Part shown: positions 1 to 5,891 of the stretch, one piece after another
How positions within the stretch are numbered: the first letter of the stretch is position 1
Layout: each line of letters opens with the position of its first letter
Assembly (NCBI GenBank): GCA_028709985.1
Contig: JAQUTB010000123.1
Span: 1-5,891 of the forward strand
Direction of reading: 5' to 3'
Origin: Dethiosulfovibrio sp.
GTDB lineage: Bacteria; Synergistota; Synergistia; Synergistales; Dethiosulfovibrionaceae
Length of the DNA stretch: 5,891 nucleotides
The notes under the pieces: generated by a model
What the model saw: the letters and a program-made list of their open reading frames with translations, nothing else
Databases searched by the model: none
Told to the model about the DNA's origin: nothing
Translations under genes and position numbers: made by a program

Positions 1-1919
1 AGAAACCCAGCCAGGGCCAGGTCATCGGAGGGGTCGGAGAGAAAGTTAAGCAACGCCACAGAATCCTGTACCTCGGTCCTGGCGTAATAGGAGGTGTTCT
101 TCTCAAAATGCAGCGGTATGCCCCACCGGTCTCCCAGGACCCTCTGGATGGCGGGGAATATCGACCTGGACGGGACCAATATGGCTACATCCCTCCAATT
201 TAGCCTGCCTAGGTCCTCTTTTCCCTTGTCCCAAAAGCAGGCCTCCCCGACCAGGGAGCTGAGCCTTCCCGCCAGAAGCTCCATGGACCTGAGCCTTCTC
301 TCCTCCGCCTTAACCTTTTCCTCGTGTGGGACGAGAAGGAGCTCCATCGTCGGCACGGAAACCTCCTGCCTCCTTCTGTGCCACCCCTCGTCCACCGGGG
401 GACGAAGCTCCTCGTACCGGTGAGGAAGGTCCTGCCCAAGGCCGTCCCTCCACACGCCGGAAAACAGCCCGTTTACGCTCTGGAGAAGCGTATCCCTGGT
501 CCTGAAACTGACGTCGAGGGAGACGTACTTACCGCCTCCGGTCTGAGCCTCCGTTATGTACTTTCCAAAAATGGACAGATCGGCGTGTCTGAACCTGTAG
601 ATGGACTGTTTCAGATCTCCCACCAGGAAAAGCCTCTTTCCATCCGACATGGACCTTATCAGCCTGTCCTGAAGGCCGTTGGTGTCCTGAAACTCGTCGA
701 CCATTATCTCCTTGAACCTACAGGAGTAGGCCAGGTCTCCCTCCAGAACCTTCCCGGCGTGGAGGATCATGTCGTCGAAGGCGATGAGCCCCCTGCCCGA
801 CTTCCGCCCCTCCCAACAATGCCAACATAGCCCAGCCAGCTTGAGAAGGCCGGAGGTTATCTCAAGCTCCCGATCGGACCACCCGTCGCGGGATAGGTCC
901 CACAGGAACGACTGAGCCAGTATCGCCTCCCTGTGGAGCTTGACCGATCCCTCCGGCAACATCAGAGCGATCGAGTCGGAGAGCTTTCCCCTGGCTCCCT
1001 TTATTGCTTCCGCAAGATCCGCCAAAAACGCGGGCAGGTCCAGGTCCTCCCGATAATCTCCCCACCTGTCCATAAGCCCTTTTATCCTACCGGCCAGGGC
1101 GGTGGAGTCCAAAGTCAGGCCACGGCAGATCCCAAGGGGGCCGAACCATATCCGGTATATGCCCTCCCACATCACGTGGGCGATCCTCAGGGCATCCATG
1201 GCAACCTGGTCATGCCTGTCCGGCAGGTCCTCGGACCAGCCCCATAGTGTGTCAGGTCTGTCACCTCTGCTGGAGCTTATATCCATAAGACCCTTTACAA
1301 AGGAGATAACGTTATCAGGGCCGTAGTCCCCCAATATCCCCTGGACCACCGGATCCATGAGGATCGATAGGGCCTTTCGCCTCACGTCCCCGGACAGGTT
1401 CGTCCCGATCCATCGGAGGTCCACCCTGTCCAGGACGTCGACCATCTGCCTCCAAAACAGGTCCTCCTCCGGCGCGGAGACGACTCGGGACGATGGATCA
1501 AGGTTCAAAGACAGCCCCGACTCCTTTATAACCCGAGAGGCGAAGGAATGTATGGTGGATATGTAGCCATCGTCCAGCTCCTCCAGTCCAGCGCTCAGGT
1601 TAGCCCTGACCGAGCCTCCCTCTGGGGCCATCTCGAGAACTGTGGACATCAAAGACCTTATCCTGTCGGCCATCTCCGTGGCCGCCTTGTCGGTGAAGGT
1701 CAGAGTAAGTATCTCGCCGGACCTGGCCCTTCCTGTTGCGACGGCCCACAGAAACCTCCAGGCCAGAGTCCAGGTCTTTCCCGTTCCAGCCCCTGCGCTC
1801 ACAACCACAAGGGGCTCCTGGGCGGTTATGGCCTCCATCTGAGCTCTCAAAGTCCTACTCTCGACCAGCTCGGTCAACCACAGGAGATCCCCATTCTCAG
1901 GATAGCTCGGCTTGATCAT
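1..1919 (-). CDS. addA: AddA-type ATP-dependent helicase-nuclease subunit (UvrD superfamily 1), 3' end outside window
   Basis: This is the helicase subunit of an AddAB (RexAB) double-strand-break resection enzyme. It would unwind DNA 3' to 5' with ATP and cooperate with AddB to make 3' tails for RecA. About 639 residues are visible and the frame is open to the window edge. Superfamily 1 motifs appear in order: Walker A SAGAGTGKT (residues 41-49), motif Ia TLTFTDKAATEM (72-83), STIHSFASRVI (121-131), Walker B DEFQDTN (408-414), motif III LVGDLKQSIYRFRHAD (432-447) and SFRTR (471-475). The last visible residues, around EVQDSVALLNFLSDP, match the AddA segment before the final helicase motifs. 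The C-terminal PD-(D/E)XK nuclease domain must lie beyond base 1. The start is one of two tandem ATGs (1922 or 1919), with an in-frame stop at 1940-1938 just upstream. I chose 1919 because its spacing from AAGGAGG is better. The gene begins inside the addB coding end, so the two are probably translationally coupled. RecB or PcrA are less likely given the AddB partner. Confidence 0.93.
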   Translation of the reverse strand, partial: MIKPSYPENGDLLWLTELVESRTLRAQMEAITAQEPLVVVSAGAGTGKTWTLAWRFLWAVATGRARSGEILTLTFTDKAATEMADRIRSLMSTVLEMAPEGGSVRANLSAGLEELDDGYISTIHSFASRVIKESGLSLNLDPSSRVVSAPEEDLFWRQMVDVLDRVDLRWIGTNLSGDVRRKALSILMDPVVQGILGDYGPDNVISFVKGLMDISSSRGDRPDTLWGWSEDLPDRHDQVAMDALRIAHVMWEGIYRIWFGPLGICRGLTLDSTALAGRIKGLMDRWGDYREDLDLPAFLADLAEAIKGARGKLSDSIALMLPEGSVKLHREAILAQSFLWDLSRDGWSDRELEITSGLLKLAGLCWHCWEGRKSGRGLIAFDDMILHAGKVLEGDLAYSCRFKEIMVDEFQDTNGLQDRLIRSMSDGKRLFLVGDLKQSIYRFRHADLSIFGKYITEAQTGGGKYVSLDVSFRTRDTLLQSVNGLFSGVWRDGLGQDLPHRYEELRPPVDEGWHRRRQEVSVPTMELLLVPHEEKVKAEERRLRSMELLAGRLSSLVGEACFWDKGKEDLGRLNWRDVAILVPSRSIFPAIQRVLGDRWGIPLHFEKNTSYYARTEVQDSVALLNFLSDPSDDLALAGF

Positions 1920-4770
1920 CATCGTCCTCCTTCCCCCTCAGCTCCCCTCTTCGACAGAGAGAAGAGTAGCCACACCTGGCGCAGCCGGAGCTCTCGTAGT
2001 CCGGGGGAAACTCACCGGACCCAACCGCCCTGTCGATGCTATCGAGTAGCGCCTTTGCCTCCTCAAATCTGCTCTCCAGAGGTATCCTGCTCTTGGCCTT
2101 CAGTCCCATTAAGCCCCAGGTATCGTCGTCGGAGGTCCCGGTCACGGAACCGGACCTGAACCCGATAAAACCGTAGCCCCCTACACAGGACACTCCAGGG
2201 TATCCCTGAGACAGGAGCACCCCGTAGGCCGCCAACTGTAGGGAGCTGGAGTAGGACGAGGAGTTTCCCGATTTGTAGTCCCAGATGATCGCCCTTCCGT
2301 CGTCCAGGATATCCAACCTGTCAGCCTTGCCTGTGAACGCTACCGAGTCCATCGGCAGGCGGGGCAGGTCCAACTCGGTAAGGCTGGAGACCCTCCGGTC
2401 CCTCAGTCCACCGGACTCTATGGACTGAACCAGGGAGACGCCGGACATCAACTCGGAGTAAAACATGGCCTTTCTCCGGGCCAGATCCCGATCGATCACC
2501 ATGGAACGATAGGTCTCCTCCAACACCGACTCCCATATTTCGTCCACCAGCCCGGTCAGGGGCTTGGAGTCGTCTTTAAGGTATTCGCCCCAGGCCCGGT
2601 TCATAATCTCGTGCATGGCGGTCCCGGCCAGGGCCGGGCTGAAGCCGCCGGGATCGGGAGGATAAAGCCCTTCGATGTAGGAACACCTGAACCGCAAGGG
2701 GCAGATCCTGAAGCTGTCGACCGAGCTCAGGGCTATGGTCCTGAGCTCCACGGGAGTCGGCTTCTCCGGAAAGGTCCTCTCCGGTCTGAAGGTAAACATG
2801 CCGCTGGGAGGCTGATGCACCTCGGAAGGCAGGACGGCCGGCTCGGTCCAGCTCGGAAGTATCCTGCCGGAGGACCTGTCCAGGGAGCCCAGATCCTCAA
2901 CCCAGCTGTCCTGCACAGCCCTCTTTATGAAGGGGCTCTCCATGAGAGGCCTTCCCGATCCGTCCACCGACGGTCTGGACACTATCAAAAGACCGTCGCC
3001 GCAGGCCATTAGGCGGCGAAAGAGCACCTCCTTCTGGAGCCTTTTCTCGGCAAGAAGGGGCAAATGGGTCCGATCCAGCCTGCTCCCCATGATATCCATA
3101 GAGTGGAGCTCCTCCTTCTGGGCCTCCCTCAGCAGAGGTGACTCGGCAAGGCTTCCGGGCCAGTTCTTCGCCGTAGCCTCGGTCATTATCCACACCCCGT
3201 GGTGAGCCATAACGGGAGGGGTTCCGCTGTAGAGGGACATGGAACCTAGATTGGCCGGCCCAGGCCAGACCGTTGAGCTATCGGCCCACACAGAGAGAAA
3301 TGCCATACCCTCGCCGCCCTTGAGATGCCTGGATCCTATCTCCCCCAGGTCCGCCTGTAGCTCCTTCATCTTGAGAAGCTTTCTGTCCAGCTCACCTACC
3401 GCTGAGCCAAGCTCCAGCACGGATCGGTCAAGATCGGGGATATTCTCCACCTGGGAGGACAAAGTCCTCCTCCAGTCCATTACCTCCGACGCAAGATCTC
3501 TCACCGCTCTCAGGATACCCTCGCAGCTGTCGCCGGATGACAGGATTTTACAGAAGTTAGCCACTGCATCCAGAGCTCTTAAAAGTTCCTGTTGATCCTT
3601 AAGGTAGTTTCGCCATTCCCTCAAACCTCTGGCGGAGGATCGGGCCAGCCCCCTCCTATCGCCTTCGGGGACCATCCAGGGAAGGCACAGGAGCTCGGAT
3701 GTGGGATCGGGCTGCCATCCGTCCCTGTGGCAGTCCCATGCCCTTCTTATGGTATCCCACAGTATGGTCTGGGACACGGTCCTTCCCTTCATGAGGTTGA
3801 ATGGTATACCGTAGCGGTCGAGGACCTCCTCCGCCAGCAAAATCGAGTTAGGAGGGACCGTCATCGCCACGTCCTGCCATCCCGGGAACTTTCCGGGCAG
3901 GGAGGATAGCCCCTTATCCCACAGGATCAGCTCCCTTGCCACAGTCTCAAGCTCGTGTCTGGCGCCAGCCCCAATTATGGAGAACATCCTAAAAGGCGAA
4001 GATTCGGCCCTTTTGAGGGAGGCTCCTTCCAGCTGAGCCAGGGCCCCGTACTCGTCGGACATGCCCGACGTGGGGGAAAGGACGGTCAGGTTAAGGCCGG
4101 AGCGTACCATGGACCTGACCATGCCGAGCTGGGAATGGTTGAAGCTGTAAAAGCCCACCATCACCATGGGCCTCATCAAGAGGGAGGCCCATGCACCTCC
4201 ACCGATATCCACCTGCTTGGCTATCTCGGTAGATATGGCGGCGCTGTCCATCAGCTTTCTTTCCCGAAGAAGGCTCAGATATTCGCCGTAGATGTGCCCA
4301 AGTATCCACGATGGCTCGTCTGGGTGGCCTTGGCCGTCGGGGAAAAGCCCCTCCATAAGCCCCTCCGCCGGTATCTCCTCCCTTATAAGCTCCCTTACCG
4401 TTTCCCCCAAGGAAGAGACGAACCCCATCTGGGAGACCCCCGGCGGCAGGTCCTCCCCCCATTGAGCGATTAGGTCCGAGGTCAGCCCGTGCAGGGCCAG
4501 CCAGTGGTCTGGAGGATCTATCTGAACCAGCCCCTCGACGCCCTGCTGATCCTCCAGGCCTGAACAGAGCTCCCTGTAAAGCTCGTCCCATCGGTATATC
4601 CTGAAACGCTCGCTTCCGAACGTGCCTTTGGCCAAAAGCACGTCCTTGAGCCATTCCCTGTCCTCCGACGCCGGAACTACGAAGTTTAAACCGGGTGTTT
4701 TACCGTACAGTTCCAAAATCTCCCTCTCAAGGGAAACCAGAGACCTGTAGGAAATTATTCTAAGGGACAA
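1897..4770 (-). CDS. addB: AddB/RexB-type subunit with PD-(D/E)XK Fe-S nuclease, Walker A absent
   Basis: Predicted partner of AddA: a helicase-like scaffold plus a nuclease that trims one strand at DNA double-strand breaks. From the TTG start it has 957 residues, somewhat shorter than Bacillus AddB (about 1,170). The N-terminus (SLRIISYRSL...LNFVVPASE) sits where AddB has GxGKT, but no Walker A is visible, as in RexB-like members. The AddB-like signature RYGIPFNLM occurs in the middle. The C-terminal nuclease is intact: C690 in RICPLRF, H720 in AGTAMHEIM, D817 in GKADRLD, D831 and K833 in WDYKSG, QLAAYG just after, then C930, C933 and C939 in GCARCGYSSLC. The spacing C-x2-C-x5-C matches the AddB 4Fe-4S cluster. 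The frame extends up to a GTG at 4824, but the Shine-Dalgarno AAAGGAG (4785-4779) lies 8 bases before TTG 4770, so I prefer that start. The tail is acidic (KEDDDD) and overlaps the addA start. Family assignment is strong; the exact start is less sure. Confidence 0.9.
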   Translation of the reverse strand: MSLRIISYRSLVSLEREILELYGKTPGLNFVVPASEDREWLKDVLLAKGTFGSERFRIYRWDELYRELCSGLEDQQGVEGLVQIDPPDHWLALHGLTSDLIAQWGEDLPPGVSQMGFVSSLGETVRELIREEIPAEGLMEGLFPDGQGHPDEPSWILGHIYGEYLSLLRERKLMDSAAISTEIAKQVDIGGGAWASLLMRPMVMVGFYSFNHSQLGMVRSMVRSGLNLTVLSPTSGMSDEYGALAQLEGASLKRAESSPFRMFSIIGAGARHELETVARELILWDKGLSSLPGKFPGWQDVAMTVPPNSILLAEEVLDRYGIPFNLMKGRTVSQTILWDTIRRAWDCHRDGWQPDPTSELLCLPWMVPEGDRRGLARSSARGLREWRNYLKDQQELLRALDAVANFCKILSSGDSCEGILRAVRDLASEVMDWRRTLSSQVENIPDLDRSVLELGSAVGELDRKLLKMKELQADLGEIGSRHLKGGEGMAFLSVWADSSTVWPGPANLGSMSLYSGTPPVMAHHGVWIMTEATAKNWPGSLAESPLLREAQKEELHSMDIMGSRLDRTHLPLLAEKRLQKEVLFRRLMACGDGLLIVSRPSVDGSGRPLMESPFIKRAVQDSWVEDLGSLDRSSGRILPSWTEPAVLPSEVHQPPSGMFTFRPERTFPEKPTPVELRTIALSSVDSFRICPLRFRCSYIEGLYPPDPGGFSPALAGTAMHEIMNRAWGEYLKDDSKPLTGLVDEIWESVLEETYRSMVIDRDLARRKAMFYSELMSGVSLVQSIESGGLRDRRVSSLTELDLPRLPMDSVAFTGKADRLDILDDGRAIIWDYKSGNSSSYSSSLQLAAYGVLLSQGYPGVSCVGGYGFIGFRSGSVTGTSDDDTWGLMGLKAKSRIPLESRFEEAKALLDSIDRAVGSGEFPPDYESSGCARCGYSSLCRRGELRGKEDDDDQAELS
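1925..1932 (-). promoter_or_regulatory. Ribosome binding site of addA, inside addB
   Basis: On the minus strand AAGGAGGA is followed by CG and then the tandem ATGATG. The GGAGG core lies 3 bases before the first ATG (1922) and 6 before the second (1919), which favours the second. In the addB frame these same bases encode the Lys-Glu-Asp of its acidic tail, so the site is read by ribosomes finishing addB. Confidence 0.85.
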
Positions 4771-4778
4771 GAACAACA

Positions 4779-4785
4779 CTCCTTT
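4779..4785 (-). promoter_or_regulatory. Ribosome binding site of addB, which decides its TTG start
   Basis: Minus-strand AAAGGAG stands 8 bases before the TTG at 4770. It lies inside the longer open frame that begins with GTG at 4824, for which I see no comparable upstream site. A second TTG at 4776 is only 2 bases away, too close to be used well. The site begins two bases after the inverted repeat at 4788-4821, so a hairpin there could affect its accessibility. Confidence 0.75.
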
Positions 4786-4787
4786 CC

Positions 4788-4821
4788 CCTTATAGGTTGA
4801 CCTCACAATCGACCTATAAGG
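4788..4821. repeat. Perfect 10-base inverted repeat upstream of addB (operator or leader hairpin candidate)
   Basis: The arms are CCTTATAGGT (4788-4797) and ACCTATAAGG (4812-4821), exact reverse complements separated by 14 bases. Two more pairs form inward (GA 4799-4800 with TC 4809-4810) after one mismatch, leaving an 8-base loop. Each arm is itself nearly palindromic (CCT...AGG), and the arm starts are 24 bases apart. No T-run follows on either strand, so it is not an intrinsic terminator. It could be an operator for a dimeric regulator, or, if transcription starts further upstream, a hairpin next to the addB ribosome binding site. The repeat is seen directly; its role is inferred. Confidence 0.6.
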
Positions 4822-4834
4822 CACAAAATTTGGA

Positions 4835-4842
4835 CCTTAAGG
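4835..4842. repeat. Perfect 8-base palindrome CCTTAAGG
   Basis: CCTTAAGG lies between the addB-proximal inverted repeat and the lemA promoter. It resembles the arms of that repeat (CCTTATAGG) with one base fewer, and TTAAGG recurs in the lemA Shine-Dalgarno region. It could be a third binding half-site, but an 8-base palindrome can also arise by chance. Confidence 0.35.
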
Positions 4843-4846
4843 CCTG

Positions 4847-4874
4847 TGGTGATCGGCCCGTATGGTGATACAAT
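4847..4874 (+). promoter_or_regulatory. Candidate sigma-70 promoter with extended -10 for lemA
   Basis: TGATACAAT (4866-4874) is an extended -10 (TGn followed by TACAAT, one mismatch to TATAAT). The -35 region is poor: the best candidate, TGGTGA at 4847-4852 with a 16-base spacer, matches three of six consensus positions, as expected when an extended -10 compensates. Transcription would begin near 4881, giving a leader of about 23 bases that contains the Shine-Dalgarno. No equally good promoter is visible for addB on the other strand. Confidence 0.5.
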
Positions 4875-4891
4875 AGGTAAAATATGGACTT

Positions 4892-4898
4892 AAGGAGG
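4892..4898 (+). promoter_or_regulatory. Ribosome binding site of lemA
   Basis: AAGGAGG is a near-perfect Shine-Dalgarno. It lies 5 bases before TTG 4904 and 11 bases before ATG 4910, so it supports TTG slightly better, while ATG stays possible. Confidence 0.85.
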
Positions 4899-4903
4899 AT
4901 AGG

Positions 4904-5464
4904 TTGAATATGGTTACATTTTTAATTATAGCAGGAGTAGCGGTGGTTCTGGGCCTGGTTGTGGTGTCTATCTACAACGGCCTGGTGAAGAAGAGGACCA
5001 TGGTGGAGGAGGCCTGGAGCGGCATATCGGTGCAGCTGAAACGCCGCCACGATCTAATCCCCAACTTAGTCAACACCGTCAAGGGCTACGCTGGACACGA
5101 GAAAGAGGTCCTCGAGAAGGTGACTCTAGCCAGGGCGGCGTCGGTAGGAGCTGGGTCGGTCGAGGACTCGGCCAAGGCCGAGAACATGCTGACAGGGGCC
5201 CTCAGGAGCCTGTTCGCCGTAGCAGAGGCCTACCCAGACCTCAAGGCCAACACCAACTTCCTTCAGCTTCAGGAGAAGCTGTCCTCCCTGGAGGACGAGA
5301 TACAGATGTCCCGGAGATACTACAACGGATCGGCAAGGGAGCTCAACATATCCGTCCAGTCCTTCCCCAGCAACATAATAGCCTCTATGTTCGGCTTCAA
5401 GAAGGCCGAGTTCTTCGAGCTCGACGATAAAGCTGAGGCGGAGGCCCCCCAAGTGGGATTTTAA
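4904..5464 (+). CDS. lemA: LemA family membrane-anchored protein
   Basis: Complete LemA protein of 186 residues, the usual family size. A short N-terminus leads into one hydrophobic segment (about residues 5-26, FLIIAGVAVVLGLVVVSIYN). Next comes the family signature: KKRTMVEEAWSGISVQLKRR, then HDLIPNLVNTVKGYAGHE (about 49-66), then long helices, with RRYYNGSARELN and FPSNIIASMFGF near the end. LemA proteins are thought to be anchored by the N-terminal helix with a helical-bundle body outside the membrane; their biochemical role is not established, so I assign none. The start is TTG 4904 (5 bases after AAGGAGG) or ATG 4910, two codons later; the protein is the same in all important parts. The DUF2207-type gene starts 4 bases after the stop, so the two are surely co-transcribed. 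It diverges from addBA across a 133-base gap. Confidence 0.95.
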   Translation: MNMVTFLIIAGVAVVLGLVVVSIYNGLVKKRTMVEEAWSGISVQLKRRHDLIPNLVNTVKGYAGHEKEVLEKVTLARAASVGAGSVEDSAKAENMLTGALRSLFAVAEAYPDLKANTNFLQLQEKLSSLEDEIQMSRRYYNGSARELNISVQSFPSNIIASMFGFKKAEFFELDDKAEAEAPQVGF

Positions 5465-5468
5465 CGCC

Positions 5469-5891
5469 ATGAGGACGCTGAAAAAGGCCCTGTTTCTGGT
5501 GCTGACCCTGGTCCTGACGGCGTTTCAGGCTCAGGCGTCGGAGGTAATCACCGATTATCACAGCGACGTTAAAATCGACCAGGACGGGGTTCTCCACGTG
5601 ATAGAGACCATATCGGTCAACGTGGAGGGCAACCGGATAAAGCGGGGAATATTCAGGGATTTCCCCACGATCTACACCGACAGGTCCGGCAGGTCAGTGA
5701 CGGTCCCGTTTAAGGTGTCATCGGTAACCAGAGACGGTAAGGACGAGCCGTGGAGCACTCAGGGTCTATCCAACGGCGTCAGGGTCAGGATAGGCTCCCC
5801 GGAGGTAGATCTATCCAGGGGAGAACATCGCTACACCATATCCTACACCACGTCCAGGCAGATAGGCTTTTTCGAGAAATACGACGAGCTA
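5469..5891 (+). CDS. DUF2207-family secreted/membrane protein, 3' end outside window
   Basis: The first 141 residues are visible and the frame stays open to the end of the window. A signal peptide is clear: basic MRTLKK, a hydrophobic stretch LFLVLTLVLTAF (8-19) and a likely cleavage after AQA (residues 21-23). The mature part begins with a beta-rich domain of DUF2207 style: VKIDQDGVLHVIETISVNV (34-52), the characteristic RGIFRDFPT (59-67) and, later, HRYTISYTT. Full-length members usually continue with transmembrane helices and a low-complexity C-terminus; none of that is visible here. Function is unknown, and genes of this type often sit beside lemA. The start ATG is 4 bases after the lemA stop. 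I see no good Shine-Dalgarno (only AAGTGGG, 11 bases away), so translation may depend on ribosomes ending lemA. The DUF2207 name rests on motif recognition. Confidence 0.85.
   Translation, partial: MRTLKKALFLVLTLVLTAFQAQASEVITDYHSDVKIDQDGVLHVIETISVNVEGNRIKRGIFRDFPTIYTDRSGRSVTVPFKVSSVTRDGKDEPWSTQGLSNGVRVRIGSPEVDLSRGEHRYTISYTTSRQIGFFEKYDEL

Larger units (their letters stand above)
4825..4895 (+). repeat. Imperfect direct repeat AAAATWTGGAC(C)TTAAGG, two copies
   Basis: Copy one (4825-4842) reads AAAATTTGGACCTTAAGG and copy two (4879-4895) reads AAAATATGGACTTAAGG. They differ by one substitution and one deleted C, and start 54 bases apart. Copy two runs into the lemA Shine-Dalgarno (AAGGAGG). 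This may be a small local duplication or a pair of protein-binding sites flanking the promoter. Confidence 0.45.

Noticed and set aside
324..830. 168-residue plus-strand open frame opposite addA
   Set aside because: It is antisense to the conserved helicase motifs of addA, shows no recognisable domain, and is expected by chance in GC-rich coding DNA.
1548..2159. 203-residue plus-strand open frame across the addA start and addB end
   Set aside because: Composition is rich in Ser, Pro and Arg without any motif, and it is antisense to the AddB Fe-S region and the AddA Walker A, both strongly supported.
4091..4654. 187-residue minus-strand open frame within addB
   Set aside because: It is in a different frame on the same strand as addB, with low-complexity Gly/Arg-rich content typical of a frame shadow.
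4789..4794. TATAAG on the minus strand as the addB -10 box
   Set aside because: A transcript from it would start at or within the Shine-Dalgarno, and no -35 lies at a suitable distance. It is better explained as part of the repeat arm.
4788..4830. Inverted repeat as an intrinsic terminator
   Set aside because: Neither strand has a T-run after the hairpin, and it lies between divergent gene starts where no terminator is needed.
5126..5470. 114-residue minus-strand open frame opposite lemA
   Set aside because: It is antisense to the conserved LemA core, with no domain or ribosome binding site that I can see.
1..5891. Mobile elements, CRISPR arrays, tRNA or rRNA genes, defence or biosynthetic systems
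   Set aside because: No terminal repeats, regularly spaced repeats, transposase motifs or RNA gene signatures were seen. Nearly all the sequence is occupied by four well-explained genes.

Overview
The window looks like ordinary chromosomal DNA from a fairly GC-rich anaerobic-type bacterium. Arginine is often AGG and isoleucine often ATA, Shine-Dalgarno sequences are strong, and two genes probably start with TTG. Together with the divergent AddAB-type genes and a LemA/DUF2207 pair, this codon style reminds me of the Synergistota (Dethiosulfovibrio-like). That placement is an inference from style, not a demonstrated match.

Left part, bases 1-4770, minus strand: a two-gene recombination-repair operon read right to left. 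The upstream gene (about 4770 to 1897) encodes an AddB/RexB-type subunit. It has no visible Walker A motif, but carries a complete C-terminal PD-(D/E)XK nuclease with the four cysteines expected for the AddB iron-sulfur cluster. The downstream gene starts inside the end of addB, a 23-26 base overlap, and encodes the AddA UvrD-type helicase subunit. It leaves the window at base 1 after about 639 residues, so its nuclease domain is not visible. Together the two products would form the helicase-nuclease that resects double-strand breaks for RecA loading.

Middle, bases 4771-4903: a 133-base divergent intergenic region. It holds the addB ribosome binding site, a perfect 10-base inverted repeat just upstream of it, an 8-base palindrome, a good extended -10 promoter reading right, and the lemA ribosome binding site. 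A 17-18 base imperfect direct repeat has its second copy overlapping the lemA Shine-Dalgarno.

Right part, bases 4904-5891, plus strand: a complete lemA gene (membrane-anchored coiled-coil protein). Four bases later comes the start of a secreted/membrane DUF2207-family protein, cut by the window end after 141 residues. These two probably form a cell-envelope operon unrelated in function to addBA.

I see no mobile element, CRISPR array, RNA gene or broken gene, and no convincing new system. The most interesting parts are the operator-like repeats in the divergent region, the Walker-A-less AddB, and the addB tail whose acidic residues are encoded by the addA ribosome binding site and start.
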